The notes below the pieces were generated by a model. It saw nothing but the letters and a program-made list of their open reading frames with translations, searched no databases and was not told where the DNA came from. This document shows positions 8,761 to 17,752 of a stretch of 64,000 nucleotides of DNA, one piece after another. The position numbers and the translations under genes were made by a program. The stretch lies in the NCBI RefSeq assembly GCF_001922345.1, contig NZ_CP018812.1:682001-746000 (forward strand). The letters run 5' to 3'. The stretch comes from Paraburkholderia sp. SOS3. GTDB lineage: Bacteria > Pseudomonadota > Gammaproteobacteria > Burkholderiales > Burkholderiaceae. Numbering within the stretch: the stretch's first letter is position 1; each line of letters starts with the position of its first letter.

Positions 8761-10374
8761 TCAACCGCGAAGGCCCCGTTCGACGTCGTCAGAGGTACGG
8801 GCTTCCCGCGTATCGGCTCGATGCGCGTGCCGGCTGTTGAACAGCGTCATCAGGCTTTCGGGCTCGATTGGCTTGACAAGGTGATGGTCGAAGCCAGCGG
8901 CCCTGGAACGCATCACATCATCGACCTGACCATATCCCGTGACGGCGATCAGCACGGCGTGAGCCATCGCGGGCATCGCCCTGATCCGGCGCGCAACCTC
9001 ATAACCGTCCATGCCGGGCAGTCCAATGTCCAGCAACACAATGTCAGGCAGATCGCGCGCGCATTCGCGCAGCGCCTGAGGTCCGTCGAACGCTGTGCGT
9101 AGCTGGTGGCCTTCGATTTCGAGAAGAAGGGACAGCGAGCTCGCTGCGTCGACGTTGTCGTCCACAACCAGTATGTTCAGGCGATCGTGCGCCTCGCGTT
9201 GCGCCCGCGACGGCGTATGCATGGTGTCCGGTGTGGCGTGCACGACCGGCAAGGTGACCGACAGGCGTGTGCCGTGCCCGAGCCCGTCGCTGAATGCGGC
9301 AACGCTTCCGCCATGCATACCGACAAGCGATCGGACCACCGAAAGCCCGATTCCGAGGCCGCCCTGTGCGCGATCGAGTGCCCGGTTCGATTGCGAGAAC
9401 AATTCGAAGACATCGCGTAGTTCTTCCGGCGAAATGCCCGTACCGTTATCGCTGACCGATATGACGACCTTGCTCCCGTCGATCTTGACGCCGATTTCGA
9501 TAATCCCGCCGTCCGGCGTGTACTTCGCCGCGTTGTCGAGCAGATTGCCGAAAACCTGCGCCATGCGCGTCGGGTCTGCATCCAGATAAACTGGCTTGTC
9601 CGGCAAATCCATGCGCAGCGTGTGCCGGCGCGCTTCGATGGAATGTATCGCTACTTCGACCGATGCAGTCAGGATAGGCGCGAGTTCAACGGTCGCGCGC
9701 TTCAACGTGATTTTGCCGGTCGTGATTCTCGATACATCCAGCAGATCTTCGAGCAGATTTGCCAGATGGCGGCTTTGCCGTTCGATAATTTCGCGCGCCC
9801 ACTGTACCCGCGGTGGCAGCGACGCATCGACGGTCCGGATCGTTTCCGCTGCATTGCGAATGGGCGCGAGCGGGTTGCGCAACTCGTGCGCAAGCATCGC
9901 AAGGAACTCGTCTTTCTGACGGGCCGCGACCACCAACTGCGCATTCGCCGCCACGCGTTCCGCGATCATCGCGCGCGCCTGGTACTGTCTGCGTCTCGCT
10001 CTTAGCGCACTGCGCGCGGCGCTTACCAGCGCTCCGCGGCTCACGGGGCGTTCGATAAGGACGACGTTGCCCAACGCTTCCAGACGGCGCGCTTCCGACG
10101 TCAGCATGCCCTTCTTGCCGTTACCGGTGAGCAACACGAAAGGGAAGTCCGACCACGGCGGTTCGGAGTCGAGCCACGCACCCAGCGAACTCAGCGCCTG
10201 TATGTCGAGTGATTCGTCGGCAATCAACGCGCACGCAGCGCCTTCATGCATCAGTGCGACCAGATGTGCGACATCGACGCAGACAACGCAGTGCATTCCA
10301 TGATCCGACAGCACGCGCGCGACGACTTCGGCGTCGCGGCCCTGGGGTGCGATGATGAGAATCCGCTCTTCCAA
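8761..10374 (-). CDS. Hybrid sensor histidine kinase with two receiver-like domains
   Basis: About 537 residues. A receiver-like N-terminal domain (residues 1-125) has ADES at about 52-55 in place of a clear phospho-acceptor Asp. Next come a coiled linker, HisKA with His163 (EFLAMLAHELRNP), an HATPase with DNAAKYTPDGG and a GLGIGLSVV box, and a canonical C-terminal receiver (LVVDDN, LLDIGLPGMDG, K in LVKPI). There is no membrane segment, so it acts in the cytoplasm. The frame is open to 10446, but that overlaps kaiC. I prefer the TTG at 10374, behind AGGAAG, 10 bp after the kaiC stop. The kinase presumably works with the KaiC-like ATPase. Confidence 0.85.
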   Translation of the reverse strand: MEERILIIAPQGRDAEVVARVLSDHGMHCVVCVDVAHLVALMHEGAACALIADESLDIQALSSLGAWLDSEPPWSDFPFVLLTGNGKKGMLTSEARRLEALGNVVLIERPVSRGALVSAARSALRARRRQYQARAMIAERVAANAQLVVAARQKDEFLAMLAHELRNPLAPIRNAAETIRTVDASLPPRVQWAREIIERQSRHLANLLEDLLDVSRITTGKITLKRATVELAPILTASVEVAIHSIEARRHTLRMDLPDKPVYLDADPTRMAQVFGNLLDNAAKYTPDGGIIEIGVKIDGSKVVISVSDNGTGISPEELRDVFELFSQSNRALDRAQGGLGIGLSVVRSLVGMHGGSVAAFSDGLGHGTRLSVTLPVVHATPDTMHTPSRAQREAHDRLNILVVDDNVDAASSLSLLLEIEGHQLRTAFDGPQALRECARDLPDIVLLDIGLPGMDGYEVARRIRAMPAMAHAVLIAVTGYGQVDDVMRSRAAGFDHHLVKPIEPESLMTLFNSRHAHRADTREARTSDDVERGLRG

Positions 10375-10384
10375 GCACTCTTCC

Positions 10385-11890
10385 TCAGTCGTTCGGCCGC
10401 GCACCGAGCAGCGGCTCGCCGCCGCGATAGGACGGCAATCCGGCAAGCACGCCCTCGAAGTCTTTCAATGGCGGCCCGACGCGCAGGCCGCCGGAATCGA
10501 TACGGAACTCGCGGATCGTGCGTTCATGCGAACTGGTGCGGCTCTTCAGAACCGACAGCGCTGACAGCACCTCGCCCGCGCTCTCGAAGAACCTGAAGAC
10601 CAGCATCGCATCGCTTAGATAGCTGAGGTCGATATCCGATGCAACGTTGCCAATCAGCCCATGTTGACCGAGCACCATCAGCGTCGTGATGCCCTGCTGG
10701 TTCAAATAACTCAACAACTCGTGCATCTGCAACAGCAGATAGCGATGCCCCGGCATCGCCTGCATGTAGGCATTCAGGCTGTCGATGACGACCATTGTGG
10801 CGCCCGCCTGCTCGATGGCCTCGCGCACCAGCGAGATAAACTGACCGGGCGACATTTCGGCCGGATCGATCTGCTGCAGCAGCAATTTGCCGCTCTCGAT
10901 GTATGCGTCGAGTGGCATGTTCAACTGCCTCGACCGCGACATCAGAGTGCCAAGCGTTTCATCGAACAGCATGTATTTGACACACTCCCCACGCTCGAGC
11001 GCGCCGAGCGCGCACCGCACCGCCGTCGTGGTCTTGCCCGCGCCGGAAGGGCCGACCAGCAACGTGCTGGTTCCCGGCGCCAGGCCGCCGCCGAGCAGGG
11101 CATCCAGTTCGGGCACGCCGGTCGTCTGAGGGTAGGTCCCAAATTCGCGACGGTGCTGAGCCGCGACAAGCCGCGGATAAATCGTGATGCCGCCGGTGTC
11201 CAGTTTGAAATCGTGATGTCCGCCCGCGAACTTGACGCCACGCATCTTGACGACGCGCAGACGGCGCTGCTCGACTCCATACTCCTGCACTCTCTGGTCG
11301 AGTTCGATCACGCCGTGGGTAATGCTGTGCAACTGCAGGTCGCCGAGCTGCGAGGTTTTATCGTCCAGTAGCCATACTGTGCAACCTTGGGTCGAGAAGA
11401 ACTGCTTCAACGCGAGTACTTGGCGTCGATATTTCAAGGCATCCTGGGCCAGCAGCCGCAATTCCGAGAGGCTGTCGAACACCAGCCGCCGAGGATGCAG
11501 ATCGAGCACTTTGCGTTTGACTTCCTCGACGGTCTCGCCGAGTTCGACTTCGGACGGATGCAATATGGACTGCCGGGCCTCCGACGAGAGCCCGTCCTCG
11601 CTGACCAGCTCGTGGATATGCAGGCCCTCCAGCGACCAGTGATGGGAGGCCGCCACCGTCTGCAGCTCCGCTGCGGTTTCGGACAGGGTGATGTAGAGGC
11701 CCGTCTCTCCGCGCCTCAATCCTTCCAGTAAGAAATGCAGACCCAGCGTAGTTTTTCCGGCACCGGGTACGCCTTCGACGAGGTAGACGCGGTTTTCGAT
11801 AAGGCCGCCATCGAGTATGTCATCCAGCCCGGCTACGCCGGTGGATATTCGCGCAGGCAGCGGTGCGACTATGCGGTTGGTTTCGGGCAT
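10385..11890 (-). CDS. kaiC: KaiC-like tandem RecA-fold ATPase
   Basis: A 501-residue double-domain KaiC homologue. P-loop 1 is GVPGAGKTT (about 40-48) and P-loop 2 is GPSGAGKTT (about 280-288). Domains start with STGVAGLDDILDGGL and TTGVPELDALLGGGL. By eye, the cyanobacterial phosphosites Ser431/Thr432 align with Ser423/Tyr424 (DLSYLSD). No kaiA or kaiB is nearby, so this is not a classical clock but the proteobacterial KaiC-plus-kinase type of module. The open frame extends to 12019; the methionine at 11890 gives the family N-terminus. LysR at 12016 lies upstream on the same strand, 125 bp away. Confidence 0.87.
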   Translation of the reverse strand: MPETNRIVAPLPARISTGVAGLDDILDGGLIENRVYLVEGVPGAGKTTLGLHFLLEGLRRGETGLYITLSETAAELQTVAASHHWSLEGLHIHELVSEDGLSSEARQSILHPSEVELGETVEEVKRKVLDLHPRRLVFDSLSELRLLAQDALKYRRQVLALKQFFSTQGCTVWLLDDKTSQLGDLQLHSITHGVIELDQRVQEYGVEQRRLRVVKMRGVKFAGGHHDFKLDTGGITIYPRLVAAQHRREFGTYPQTTGVPELDALLGGGLAPGTSTLLVGPSGAGKTTTAVRCALGALERGECVKYMLFDETLGTLMSRSRQLNMPLDAYIESGKLLLQQIDPAEMSPGQFISLVREAIEQAGATMVVIDSLNAYMQAMPGHRYLLLQMHELLSYLNQQGITTLMVLGQHGLIGNVASDIDLSYLSDAMLVFRFFESAGEVLSALSVLKSRTSSHERTIREFRIDSGGLRVGPPLKDFEGVLAGLPSYRGGEPLLGARPND

Positions 11891-12015
11891 ATTTTCGACT
11901 CTTGATCTATGCGGGTTCACCAATTGCAAGTTCCGTGCCACTGCGTCTCGGTACGAAATGTGCGCAGCGCCCATCCGGCTCGACGATCGCACATGCAACG
12001 ACCCAGGACCGTCGC

Positions 12016-12933
12016 TCATTTAGGCCATCGCCACGACGGCTCGGAGAGGTGCAGGGCGAAGTAATCGGACAGCGCGCTGACCTTCGCGGGCCGCGCGCGT
12101 GCCGACGGCGTGACGAAATAGAGCCCGCCCTTTGTCAGAGACCAATCGGTGAGAATCGCTTCGAGGCGGCCATCGGCGAGATATTCCCCGGCAATGAATT
12201 CCGGCAGTTCCGCGATCGCAAGGCCGTCGAGCAGTGTGGGCAACAACGCATCGGAGTTCGTCACGCGTAGCGGCCCGGTCGGCATGACCGGCTCGACCTC
12301 GCCTGCGTCGTTCGTGAAGTGCCATAGATCGCTGCGCGCACGATATGCATACGACAGACAAGGGCGATCCACCAGTTCACGCGGATGCATAGGCCGTCCC
12401 TCGCGCTTCAGATACGCGGGCGACGCCACGACGTATTGCGTCACCGCGCATAGCCGCCTCGCCACCAGCGAAGAATCCGGCAGCGCCGCAATACGCAGCG
12501 CCGCGTCGAAACCATCGGCGACCAGATCGACCGAAACGTCTGACAGATGCAGATCGATCGACACCTCGGGATACGCGCGAAAGAAGGCTGGCAGCAGCGG
12601 CGCGACCCAGCGCAGGCCGAACGACATCGGTACGGCGAGGCGTACCGTGCCGCGCGGCTGTAGCGACATCTCGCGGGCGACGCTCTCCGCTTCTTCCGCC
12701 TGACGATAGATTTCGCCGGCCTTTTCGCAGATCGTCCGGCCGAACTCCGTGAGCGCAAGCTGTCGCGACGTGCGATTGAAGAGGCGCGCGCCTAGCCGGT
12801 CTTCGAGACGGGCGACGCCGCGCGACACCGTCGCTACGGACACCCCCATCGTTCGCGCCGCAGCCGCAAACGATCCTTCCTCCGCCACCTTGGCAAACAT
12901 GGCCAGTCCTTCGAAGTCGGGCAGCTTCGGCAT
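12016..12933 (-). CDS. LysR-family transcriptional regulator (AaeR/DsdC-like group)
   Basis: A 305-residue LysR protein. The HTH lies in residues 5-65 ([15 protein letters not shown], then [15 protein letters not shown] and [14 protein letters not shown]), followed by an effector domain with the [14 protein letters not shown] segment seen in many Burkholderia LysRs next to dehydrogenases. It is divergent from the short-chain dehydrogenase at 13087, its likely target. Confidence 0.9.
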   Translation of the reverse strand: MPKLPDFEGLAMFAKVAEEGSFAAAARTMGVSVATVSRGVARLEDRLGARLFNRTSRQLALTEFGRTICEKAGEIYRQAEEAESVAREMSLQPRGTVRLAVPMSFGLRWVAPLLPAFFRAYPEVSIDLHLSDVSVDLVADGFDAALRIAALPDSSLVARRLCAVTQYVVASPAYLKREGRPMHPRELVDRPCLSYAYRARSDLWHFTNDAGEVEPVMPTGPLRVTNSDALLPTLLDGLAIAELPEFIAGEYLADGRLEAILTDWSLTKGGLYFVTPSARARPAKVSALSDYFALHLSEPSWRWPK

Positions 12934-13086
12934 AAAGCCTCATCTTTGCAAATTTGCAACGTTGGATTTCGATTAATTCTATTTCGAACTGACGGGTGCG
13001 TCGATATTCTCCTTTCATCGCAGCAAGCAACACGAGACGCCGCGACCCAATCAAGGCATCCAACTATTGATCGAAGGAGCAACACC
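12934..13086. promoter_or_regulatory. Divergent lysR / SDR intergenic region
   Basis: These 153 bp carry both promoters. The segment TTTGCAAATTTGCAA just upstream of lysR contains two TTTGCAA copies and is a plausible LysR binding area. The SDR has AAGGAG ahead of its ATG. No firm -35/-10 was chosen. Confidence 0.4.
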
Positions 13087-13851
13087 ATGGCACGCACACT
13101 CGACGGCAAGACCGCACTTGTCACCGGCGCGACCAGCGGCATCGGTCTCGCGACCGCTCAGCGTTTCGCGGCAGAAGGCGCGCACGTGTACATCACTGGC
13201 CGCCGTCAGGCCGAGCTTGATGCCGCAGTCAAGGGCATCCGGGACGCGGGCGGCAACGCGACGGGCGTACGCGTCGACTCGGCGAAACTCAATGAGCTCG
13301 ATGCGCTGTATGCCCAAATCAAGGAAGAACGGGGCGGACTTGACGTGCTGTTCGCCAATGCCGGTGGCGGTTCGATGCTGCCGCTCGGCAGCATCACGGA
13401 GGAACACTACGACGACACGTTTGACCGCAACGTGAAAGGTGTGCTGTTCACCGTGCAGAAGGCGCTTCCGCTGCTCGCCGAAGGCGCATCGGTGATTCTC
13501 ACGGGCTCGACGGCCGGGAGCGCCGGCACCGCCGCGTTCAGCGTGTATTCGGCTTCGAAGGCCGCGGTACGCGCGTTCGTGCGCAGTTGGATTCTTGACC
13601 TCAAGGATCGACAGATCCGCGTGAACACGATTAGTCCGGGCGCGACGCGCACGCCTGGTCTGCTCGAACTTGCGGGCCCCGACGCGGCACAACAGCAAGG
13701 CCTCGCCGACTACCTTGCTAGTCAGATTCCGCTGGCGCGCCTTGGTAAGCCGGAGGAAATCGCAAGCGCAGCCTTGTTTCTCGCATCGGACGACGCGAGC
13801 TTCGTGAACGGTGCCGAGCTGTTCGTCGACGGTGGCCAGCAGCAGATCTGA
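13087..13851 (+). CDS. Short-chain dehydrogenase/reductase (SDR)
   Basis: A 254-residue classical SDR, NAD(P)-dependent and cytoplasmic. It has the nucleotide-binding TGATSGIG (residues 12-19), the NAG motif (FANAGGG), the active-site Ser (ILTGSTAGS) and YSASK, and a C-terminal [12 protein letters not shown] typical of FabG-like enzymes. The open frame reaches back to 12946, but AAGGAG before the ATG at 13087 and the family N-terminus fix the start. The substrate cannot be read from the sequence. The divergent LysR is its probable regulator. Confidence 0.9.
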   Translation: MARTLDGKTALVTGATSGIGLATAQRFAAEGAHVYITGRRQAELDAAVKGIRDAGGNATGVRVDSAKLNELDALYAQIKEERGGLDVLFANAGGGSMLPLGSITEEHYDDTFDRNVKGVLFTVQKALPLLAEGASVILTGSTAGSAGTAAFSVYSASKAAVRAFVRSWILDLKDRQIRVNTISPGATRTPGLLELAGPDAAQQQGLADYLASQIPLARLGKPEEIASAALFLASDDASFVNGAELFVDGGQQQI

Positions 13852-13941
13852 GCGCGGCTCAGGCGTGGTTTGGGGACGACGGGCGCGGTGCTGAATGACC
13901 GCACCCGCGGATTGGCCCGGAAGAACATCGGGCTTGACTGG

Positions 13942-15234
13942 TTAGTTCTTCACGCACCTGAAGCCAGCATAGACATACTGATAGCGCGGCTGAAACCAGT
14001 TGCGAAACGTCGGCCGCAGCATGCATTGCGCGGTGCGCGGCGAGCCGCCCTTGATTACATAGTGCTGGCCGTCGAAGAAGTTCGCCGAGTAGCCGAGATA
14101 GAACGGAAACGCTTCGAAGCCGGGCAGCGGTTCGAATAGCGACTGCGTCCATTCCCATCCGTTGCCGAACATGCCTTCGACGCCGAACCTGCTCACGTTC
14201 CCGGGATGCGCGTGTACTGGCTGCGGATCCCAGCTGCGGAAATCGAAGTTGCCGGGCAGCGCGTCGGCCTGTGGCGTGCCTTCGATTGCGCGCTGCCATT
14301 GCGCTTCGGTCGGCAGTGCCTTGCCCGTCCATCGAGCATACGCGCTGGCTTCCGCGTGGCTCACATAGACAGGCCAATCGATCGGCAACGGCACTTCGTC
14401 GAACATCGTGCGCAAAGTCCAGCCGCTTTTATCGCGCGTCCAGCCCACCGGATGCTCGATGTGCTCCGCTTCTTTCCACGCCCAATCCTTGTCGGACCAG
14501 TACGCGCGAGTGCCGTAGCCGCCGGCATCGACAAACTGCAGGAATTCGCCGTTCGTCACCATGTAGCGGTCGATGTCAAACGCGTCGACATCGACGTGCT
14601 GTTCGCCGTATTCATTGTCCCAGCCGAATTGGCCGCTCTCGCGCGACATGCCGAGCGTGGCGCGGCCCGCAGGCACGTGAACCATCGTCGTTGCGTGCGC
14701 AACCTTGCCGGCAGTGGCCGATTGCGATGCGCGTGCCGGCGCGAGCTTCTGCTCGAGCGGCAACTGATGCAGCATGTACGCGAGCGTTTCCGCGTGCATG
14801 AGCCGGTGCTCGATCGCGACCTGCATCAGTTGCGCAGGCGAATTCGTCGAGACGTCGTCTGCGTCGAAGTCGAATTTCGCAAGCGCATGATCGATTTGCG
14901 CACGCGCACGCTGCGCGTAATCGCGCACGACGTCGAGCGACGGCCAGTCGGACGGTTGATCGGTCGGGAAACCACCGTCGACCGGATCGATGCCGAACGC
15001 GAACAGTTTGTCGAGGTCGGTATCGAACACGGGCAGCGGGAACAGGCGGCCTGCGAACAGGTTGTGGTCGAACGCCTCGAGATGGCCGATATAAAAGACG
15101 ATGCGGTGACGTTCGCGGATCGGTCTTTCGTACAGATGTTCGGGTTTGACGACGGCGAACAACGCATCCGTCACGCTACGGGCGTCGTGCAGACGTTGAA
15201 CAAGCGGGTGTTGCAAACGAAGATCGCGATTCAT
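13942..15234 (-). CDS. EgtB/SenA-family non-heme iron C-S or C-Se bond-forming enzyme
   Basis: About 430 residues. An N-terminal DinB-type helical bundle carries likely iron His ligands in GHLEAFD and in EHRLMHAE (H-x3-H). A C-terminal FGE-sulfatase domain has MVHVPAG, GWDNEYGEQHVDVDAF, ALPTEAQWQRA, GNGWEWTQS and a final GFRCVKN. EgtB makes the sulfoxide bond of ergothioneine, and SenA the selenium bond of selenoneine; the sequence alone does not tell which. Neither egtD nor senB/senC is adjacent, so the gene is an orphan here. I prefer the start at 15234, behind AAGGAGA; an in-frame GTG at 15288 is the alternative. Confidence 0.8.
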   Translation of the reverse strand: MNRDLRLQHPLVQRLHDARSVTDALFAVVKPEHLYERPIRERHRIVFYIGHLEAFDHNLFAGRLFPLPVFDTDLDKLFAFGIDPVDGGFPTDQPSDWPSLDVVRDYAQRARAQIDHALAKFDFDADDVSTNSPAQLMQVAIEHRLMHAETLAYMLHQLPLEQKLAPARASQSATAGKVAHATTMVHVPAGRATLGMSRESGQFGWDNEYGEQHVDVDAFDIDRYMVTNGEFLQFVDAGGYGTRAYWSDKDWAWKEAEHIEHPVGWTRDKSGWTLRTMFDEVPLPIDWPVYVSHAEASAYARWTGKALPTEAQWQRAIEGTPQADALPGNFDFRSWDPQPVHAHPGNVSRFGVEGMFGNGWEWTQSLFEPLPGFEAFPFYLGYSANFFDGQHYVIKGGSPRTAQCMLRPTFRNWFQPRYQYVYAGFRCVKN

Positions 15235-15338
15235 TTCGCCGGGTCTCCTTGCGAAGGGGACGGGTTTAAGACTGTAACGCGTATTCACTTTTCATGTGAA
15301 GCGCGTGGGCAAAGTCCCGGCGACGAGCGATTTAACGG

Positions 15339-16124
15339 TTACAGGTCACGCAGTCCTTCCAGATCGACAATACGAATGAATTTGCCGCGCGCGTCGATCA
15401 GACCGCGCTTCTGGAATTTCGACAACGTGCGGCTGACCGTTTCGAGCGTCATGCCGAGGTAACTGCCCATGTCTTCACGCGTCATGCGCAGATTGAATTC
15501 GGCCGACGAATAGCCGCGCTGCGCATTGCGCTCCGACACATCGAGCAGAAACGCCGCAACGCGCTCGTCGGCGTTCAACGAGCCGAGCGTGAGCATCTGG
15601 CTCGCCTCGCGCACGATCTGCTCGCCCATCAGCTTGTGCAGCCGTTCCTGCAACGCGCCGCTTTCGCGGCACAGGCGCTTGAGGGCCGCATATGGAACGA
15701 TGCACACGGAACTGTCCTCGAGGGCGATCGCGCTGCACGCATGCGTGTCGCTGCTGACGCCATCGAGTCCAAGCGATTCGCCAGCAAGACGCAGACCCGT
15801 CACCTGTTCGCGGCCGTCGCGGTGCGCCATGGTCGTCTTGAGCGAACCGGAGCGCACCGCATACAGGTTCTCGAAGGGAGCGCCGGCTCGATACAGCGGA
15901 TCGCCGCGGCGCACCGCGCGCGCCTTGCAGATCAGCGCTTCGAGCTTCGGCAGTTCTTCTGCCGACATGCCTTGCGGCATGCACAGATGGCGCATCGCGC
16001 ATGTGGAGCAGCGCGCGACGTGGCGGGCCGCCGGGATGGCGGGGGCCGACGGGCCCACGGAGCCTGCAGCGTGGACGCGCGTGAGCGGCTGCGCGGCAAT
16101 CGGAGTAGTGGCGGGTGTCAGCAT
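15339..16124 (-). CDS. fnr: Fnr-type oxygen-sensing regulator (Crp/Fnr family)
   Basis: About 261 residues. An N-terminal cluster C-x2-C-x5-C (CSTCAMRHLC) and a fourth Cys in DTHACSAI match the [4Fe-4S] ligands of E. coli Fnr (20, 23, 29, 122). A cyclic-nucleotide-binding-type barrel follows, then a C-terminal HTH with ETVSRTLSKFQKRG. The E-x2-SR of the recognition helix predicts TTGAT-N4-ATCAA sites. It thus senses low oxygen. The start is uncertain: 16157 is also in frame, and I chose the MLTP start. A matching box lies upstream of the neighbouring usp gene. Confidence 0.88.
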   Translation of the reverse strand: MLTPATTPIAAQPLTRVHAAGSVGPSAPAIPAARHVARCSTCAMRHLCMPQGMSAEELPKLEALICKARAVRRGDPLYRAGAPFENLYAVRSGSLKTTMAHRDGREQVTGLRLAGESLGLDGVSSDTHACSAIALEDSSVCIVPYAALKRLCRESGALQERLHKLMGEQIVREASQMLTLGSLNADERVAAFLLDVSERNAQRGYSSAEFNLRMTREDMGSYLGMTLETVSRTLSKFQKRGLIDARGKFIRIVDLEGLRDL

Positions 16125-16241
16125 GGCGAAGGGCGCTGTAAGGAAAGAGTGCCCCATTGTCCCACTGCGTATGCGCGCGACTTCGCGTCAAAATGACGCT
16201 CCCCCCGTTGCGCGGGATGCCGCGCGTGTCCGGTTGTGTCT

Positions 16242-16706
16242 TTACGCCGCGTTTTCATGGCCCGCCGCGGCTGGCACCAGCAGCACCGGCAGCGTGGATT
16301 GACGCACGCAGCGCTCCGCAACGCTGCCGAGGATCAGCCGCTGCATGCCGCGGCGCCCGTGCGTGCCCATCACGAGCAGGTCCGCGTGGTAGTCGGCTGC
16401 GGCCTTCAGCACGAGCGTCGGCACATCGTCGTTCGGCGATGCCTCGCCCACCGTCACGTCGCCGCTGACATTGCGCGCCTGCATCGCCTGCGTGAGTTCG
16501 ACGGTCAGTTCCTTGCCCTGCTGGACGAACTGCTTCTGCAGAATGCCCGGATCGTATCCGGGCGCTTCGAAATACATGGGCGTGTTCTCGACGACGTAGT
16601 AAGCGCGCAATGTCGCGCCGAACGACGCGGCGAGATGAACCGCAGCTTCGAATGCGCCGCGCGAGGTCTTACTGCCGTCGACTGCTACAAGGATGCGTTT
16701 GTACAT
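16242..16706 (-). CDS. Universal stress protein, UspA family, ATP-binding type
   Basis: A 154-residue single Usp domain. It starts with the usual ILVAVDGSKTSRGAF and ends with the nucleotide-binding signature G-x2-G-x9-G-S (MGTHGRRGMQRLILGSVAE) and a last strand LPVLLV. Usp proteins are cytoplasmic dimers that help survival under stress, often under low oxygen. It lies next to fnr on the same strand, and an Fnr-like box is found 86-99 bp before its start, which fits hypoxic induction. Confidence 0.92.
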   Translation of the reverse strand: MYKRILVAVDGSKTSRGAFEAAVHLAASFGATLRAYYVVENTPMYFEAPGYDPGILQKQFVQQGKELTVELTQAMQARNVSGDVTVGEASPNDDVPTLVLKAAADYHADLLVMGTHGRRGMQRLILGSVAERCVRQSTLPVLLVPAAAGHENAA

Positions 16707-16791
16707 GGAAGCTCCGCGCAGTAAAGGTGTCGATGGTGCGTCTATTGCCAGGAAAGCTTAATTGATTGGAAGCGCGAGTGTGCGAATTCGC

Positions 16792-16805
16792 ATGATGTCA
16801 ATCAA
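16792..16805 (-). promoter_or_regulatory. Fnr/Anr-type box, 9 of 10 consensus bases
   Basis: On the minus strand the sequence is TTGATTGACATCAT, against consensus TTGAT-N4-ATCAA; only the last base differs. It lies upstream of the usp gene (start 16706), whose neighbour encodes an Fnr protein with the matching recognition helix. I could not assign a -10 with confidence, so the exact spacing to transcription start is open. Confidence 0.6.
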
Positions 16806-16973
16806 ATGCTTAGCAAGTTTCGGTATCCGTCGCGGCCGCCGGCAGTGCTTCCTGAGCCGTGTGGCGCTTACGATTCGGACCGGTCCTGCATGCCGGCGGT
16901 ATTCTTTTTTATCGTGTGGTTCGCGCGAGTTGCCTTACAATTATGCTCCATGATGACAAGCCGCCTGCCATAG

Positions 16974-17666
16974 ATGATCAACGAGCGAAAATCGACGGGC
17001 CTACCAGACAAGATATACGGCGACATCCTCAACCGCATTCTCGAGGGCGAATACAAGGAGGGCGAGCGGCTGCCGACCGAGCACGCGCTTGCCGAACGCT
17101 TCGAGACCTCCCGGCCCACCGTGCGCGAGGCGCTAGCGCGCTTGCGTGCGGACGGGATCATCGTCACGCGGCATGGTTCGGGCACGACGGTTGCCCGGCG
17201 CCCCGATCCGGATGTGCGCCGTTTCGCGCCGCTCGAATCGCTTTCCGATATTCGCCGCTGCTACGACTTTCGCATCGTGACCGAAGCGGGCGCTGCCTCG
17301 CTTGCCGCGCAAATGGCCGACGACGGAGACATTGCCGCAATCGAGCATGCGTGGAACGAGCTCGAGCGCGTGATCGAAACGCAGGGGATCGGCGCGAAGG
17401 ACGACTACGCATTTCATCTTGCGGTCGCACGCGCGTCGAAGAACCAGTTCTTCATCACGATGATGTCGTTCATCGAAGAACAGATCGCTTTCAGCATGAA
17501 CCTGTCGCGCAACCTTTCTCTCGTGAAAACACTCGAGCGGCAAAGGCTCGTGCAGGCCGAGCATCGCGCGGTACTCGAAGCGATTCGCGCGCACGACGCG
17601 AGGGCTGCCGGCGAGGCAATGCGCATGCATCTGATGAACGCGCGCGATCGCATGTTCGGTTCGTGA
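16974..17666 (+). CDS. GntR-family regulator, FadR subfamily (FCD domain)
   Basis: A 230-residue protein. The N-terminal winged HTH is canonical (GEYKEGERLPTEHALAE, then TSRPTVREALARL, then RHGSGTTV). The all-helical FCD effector domain has the metal-binding-type D-x3-H (DYAFHLAV) and later His residues (EHRAVLEAI, AMRMHL). FadR-type regulators commonly respond to sugar acids or other carboxylates and bind TTGT-N-ACAA-like sites. It precedes an MFS exporter by 86 bp in the same direction. A GTTGT-N3-ACAAC dyad lies before the pentose operon 4 kb away, a possible distant target. Confidence 0.9.
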   Translation: MINERKSTGLPDKIYGDILNRILEGEYKEGERLPTEHALAERFETSRPTVREALARLRADGIIVTRHGSGTTVARRPDPDVRRFAPLESLSDIRRCYDFRIVTEAGAASLAAQMADDGDIAAIEHAWNELERVIETQGIGAKDDYAFHLAVARASKNQFFITMMSFIEEQIAFSMNLSRNLSLVKTLERQRLVQAEHRAVLEAIRAHDARAAGEAMRMHLMNARDRMFGS

Positions 17667-17752
17667 AGCCGCCGCGGTGTGCTGACCTCCTTTTCCACCT
17701 TTCAGGCCGTTTTTGTCGTGCCTTTTTGCGCGCTTGACCGCGTCGTGCCGAA

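Noticed and set aside
14206..15462. 418-codon open frame on the plus strand over the EgtB/SenA-type gene
   Set aside because: Arg-rich low-quality translation; the minus strand carries the iron-enzyme motifs.
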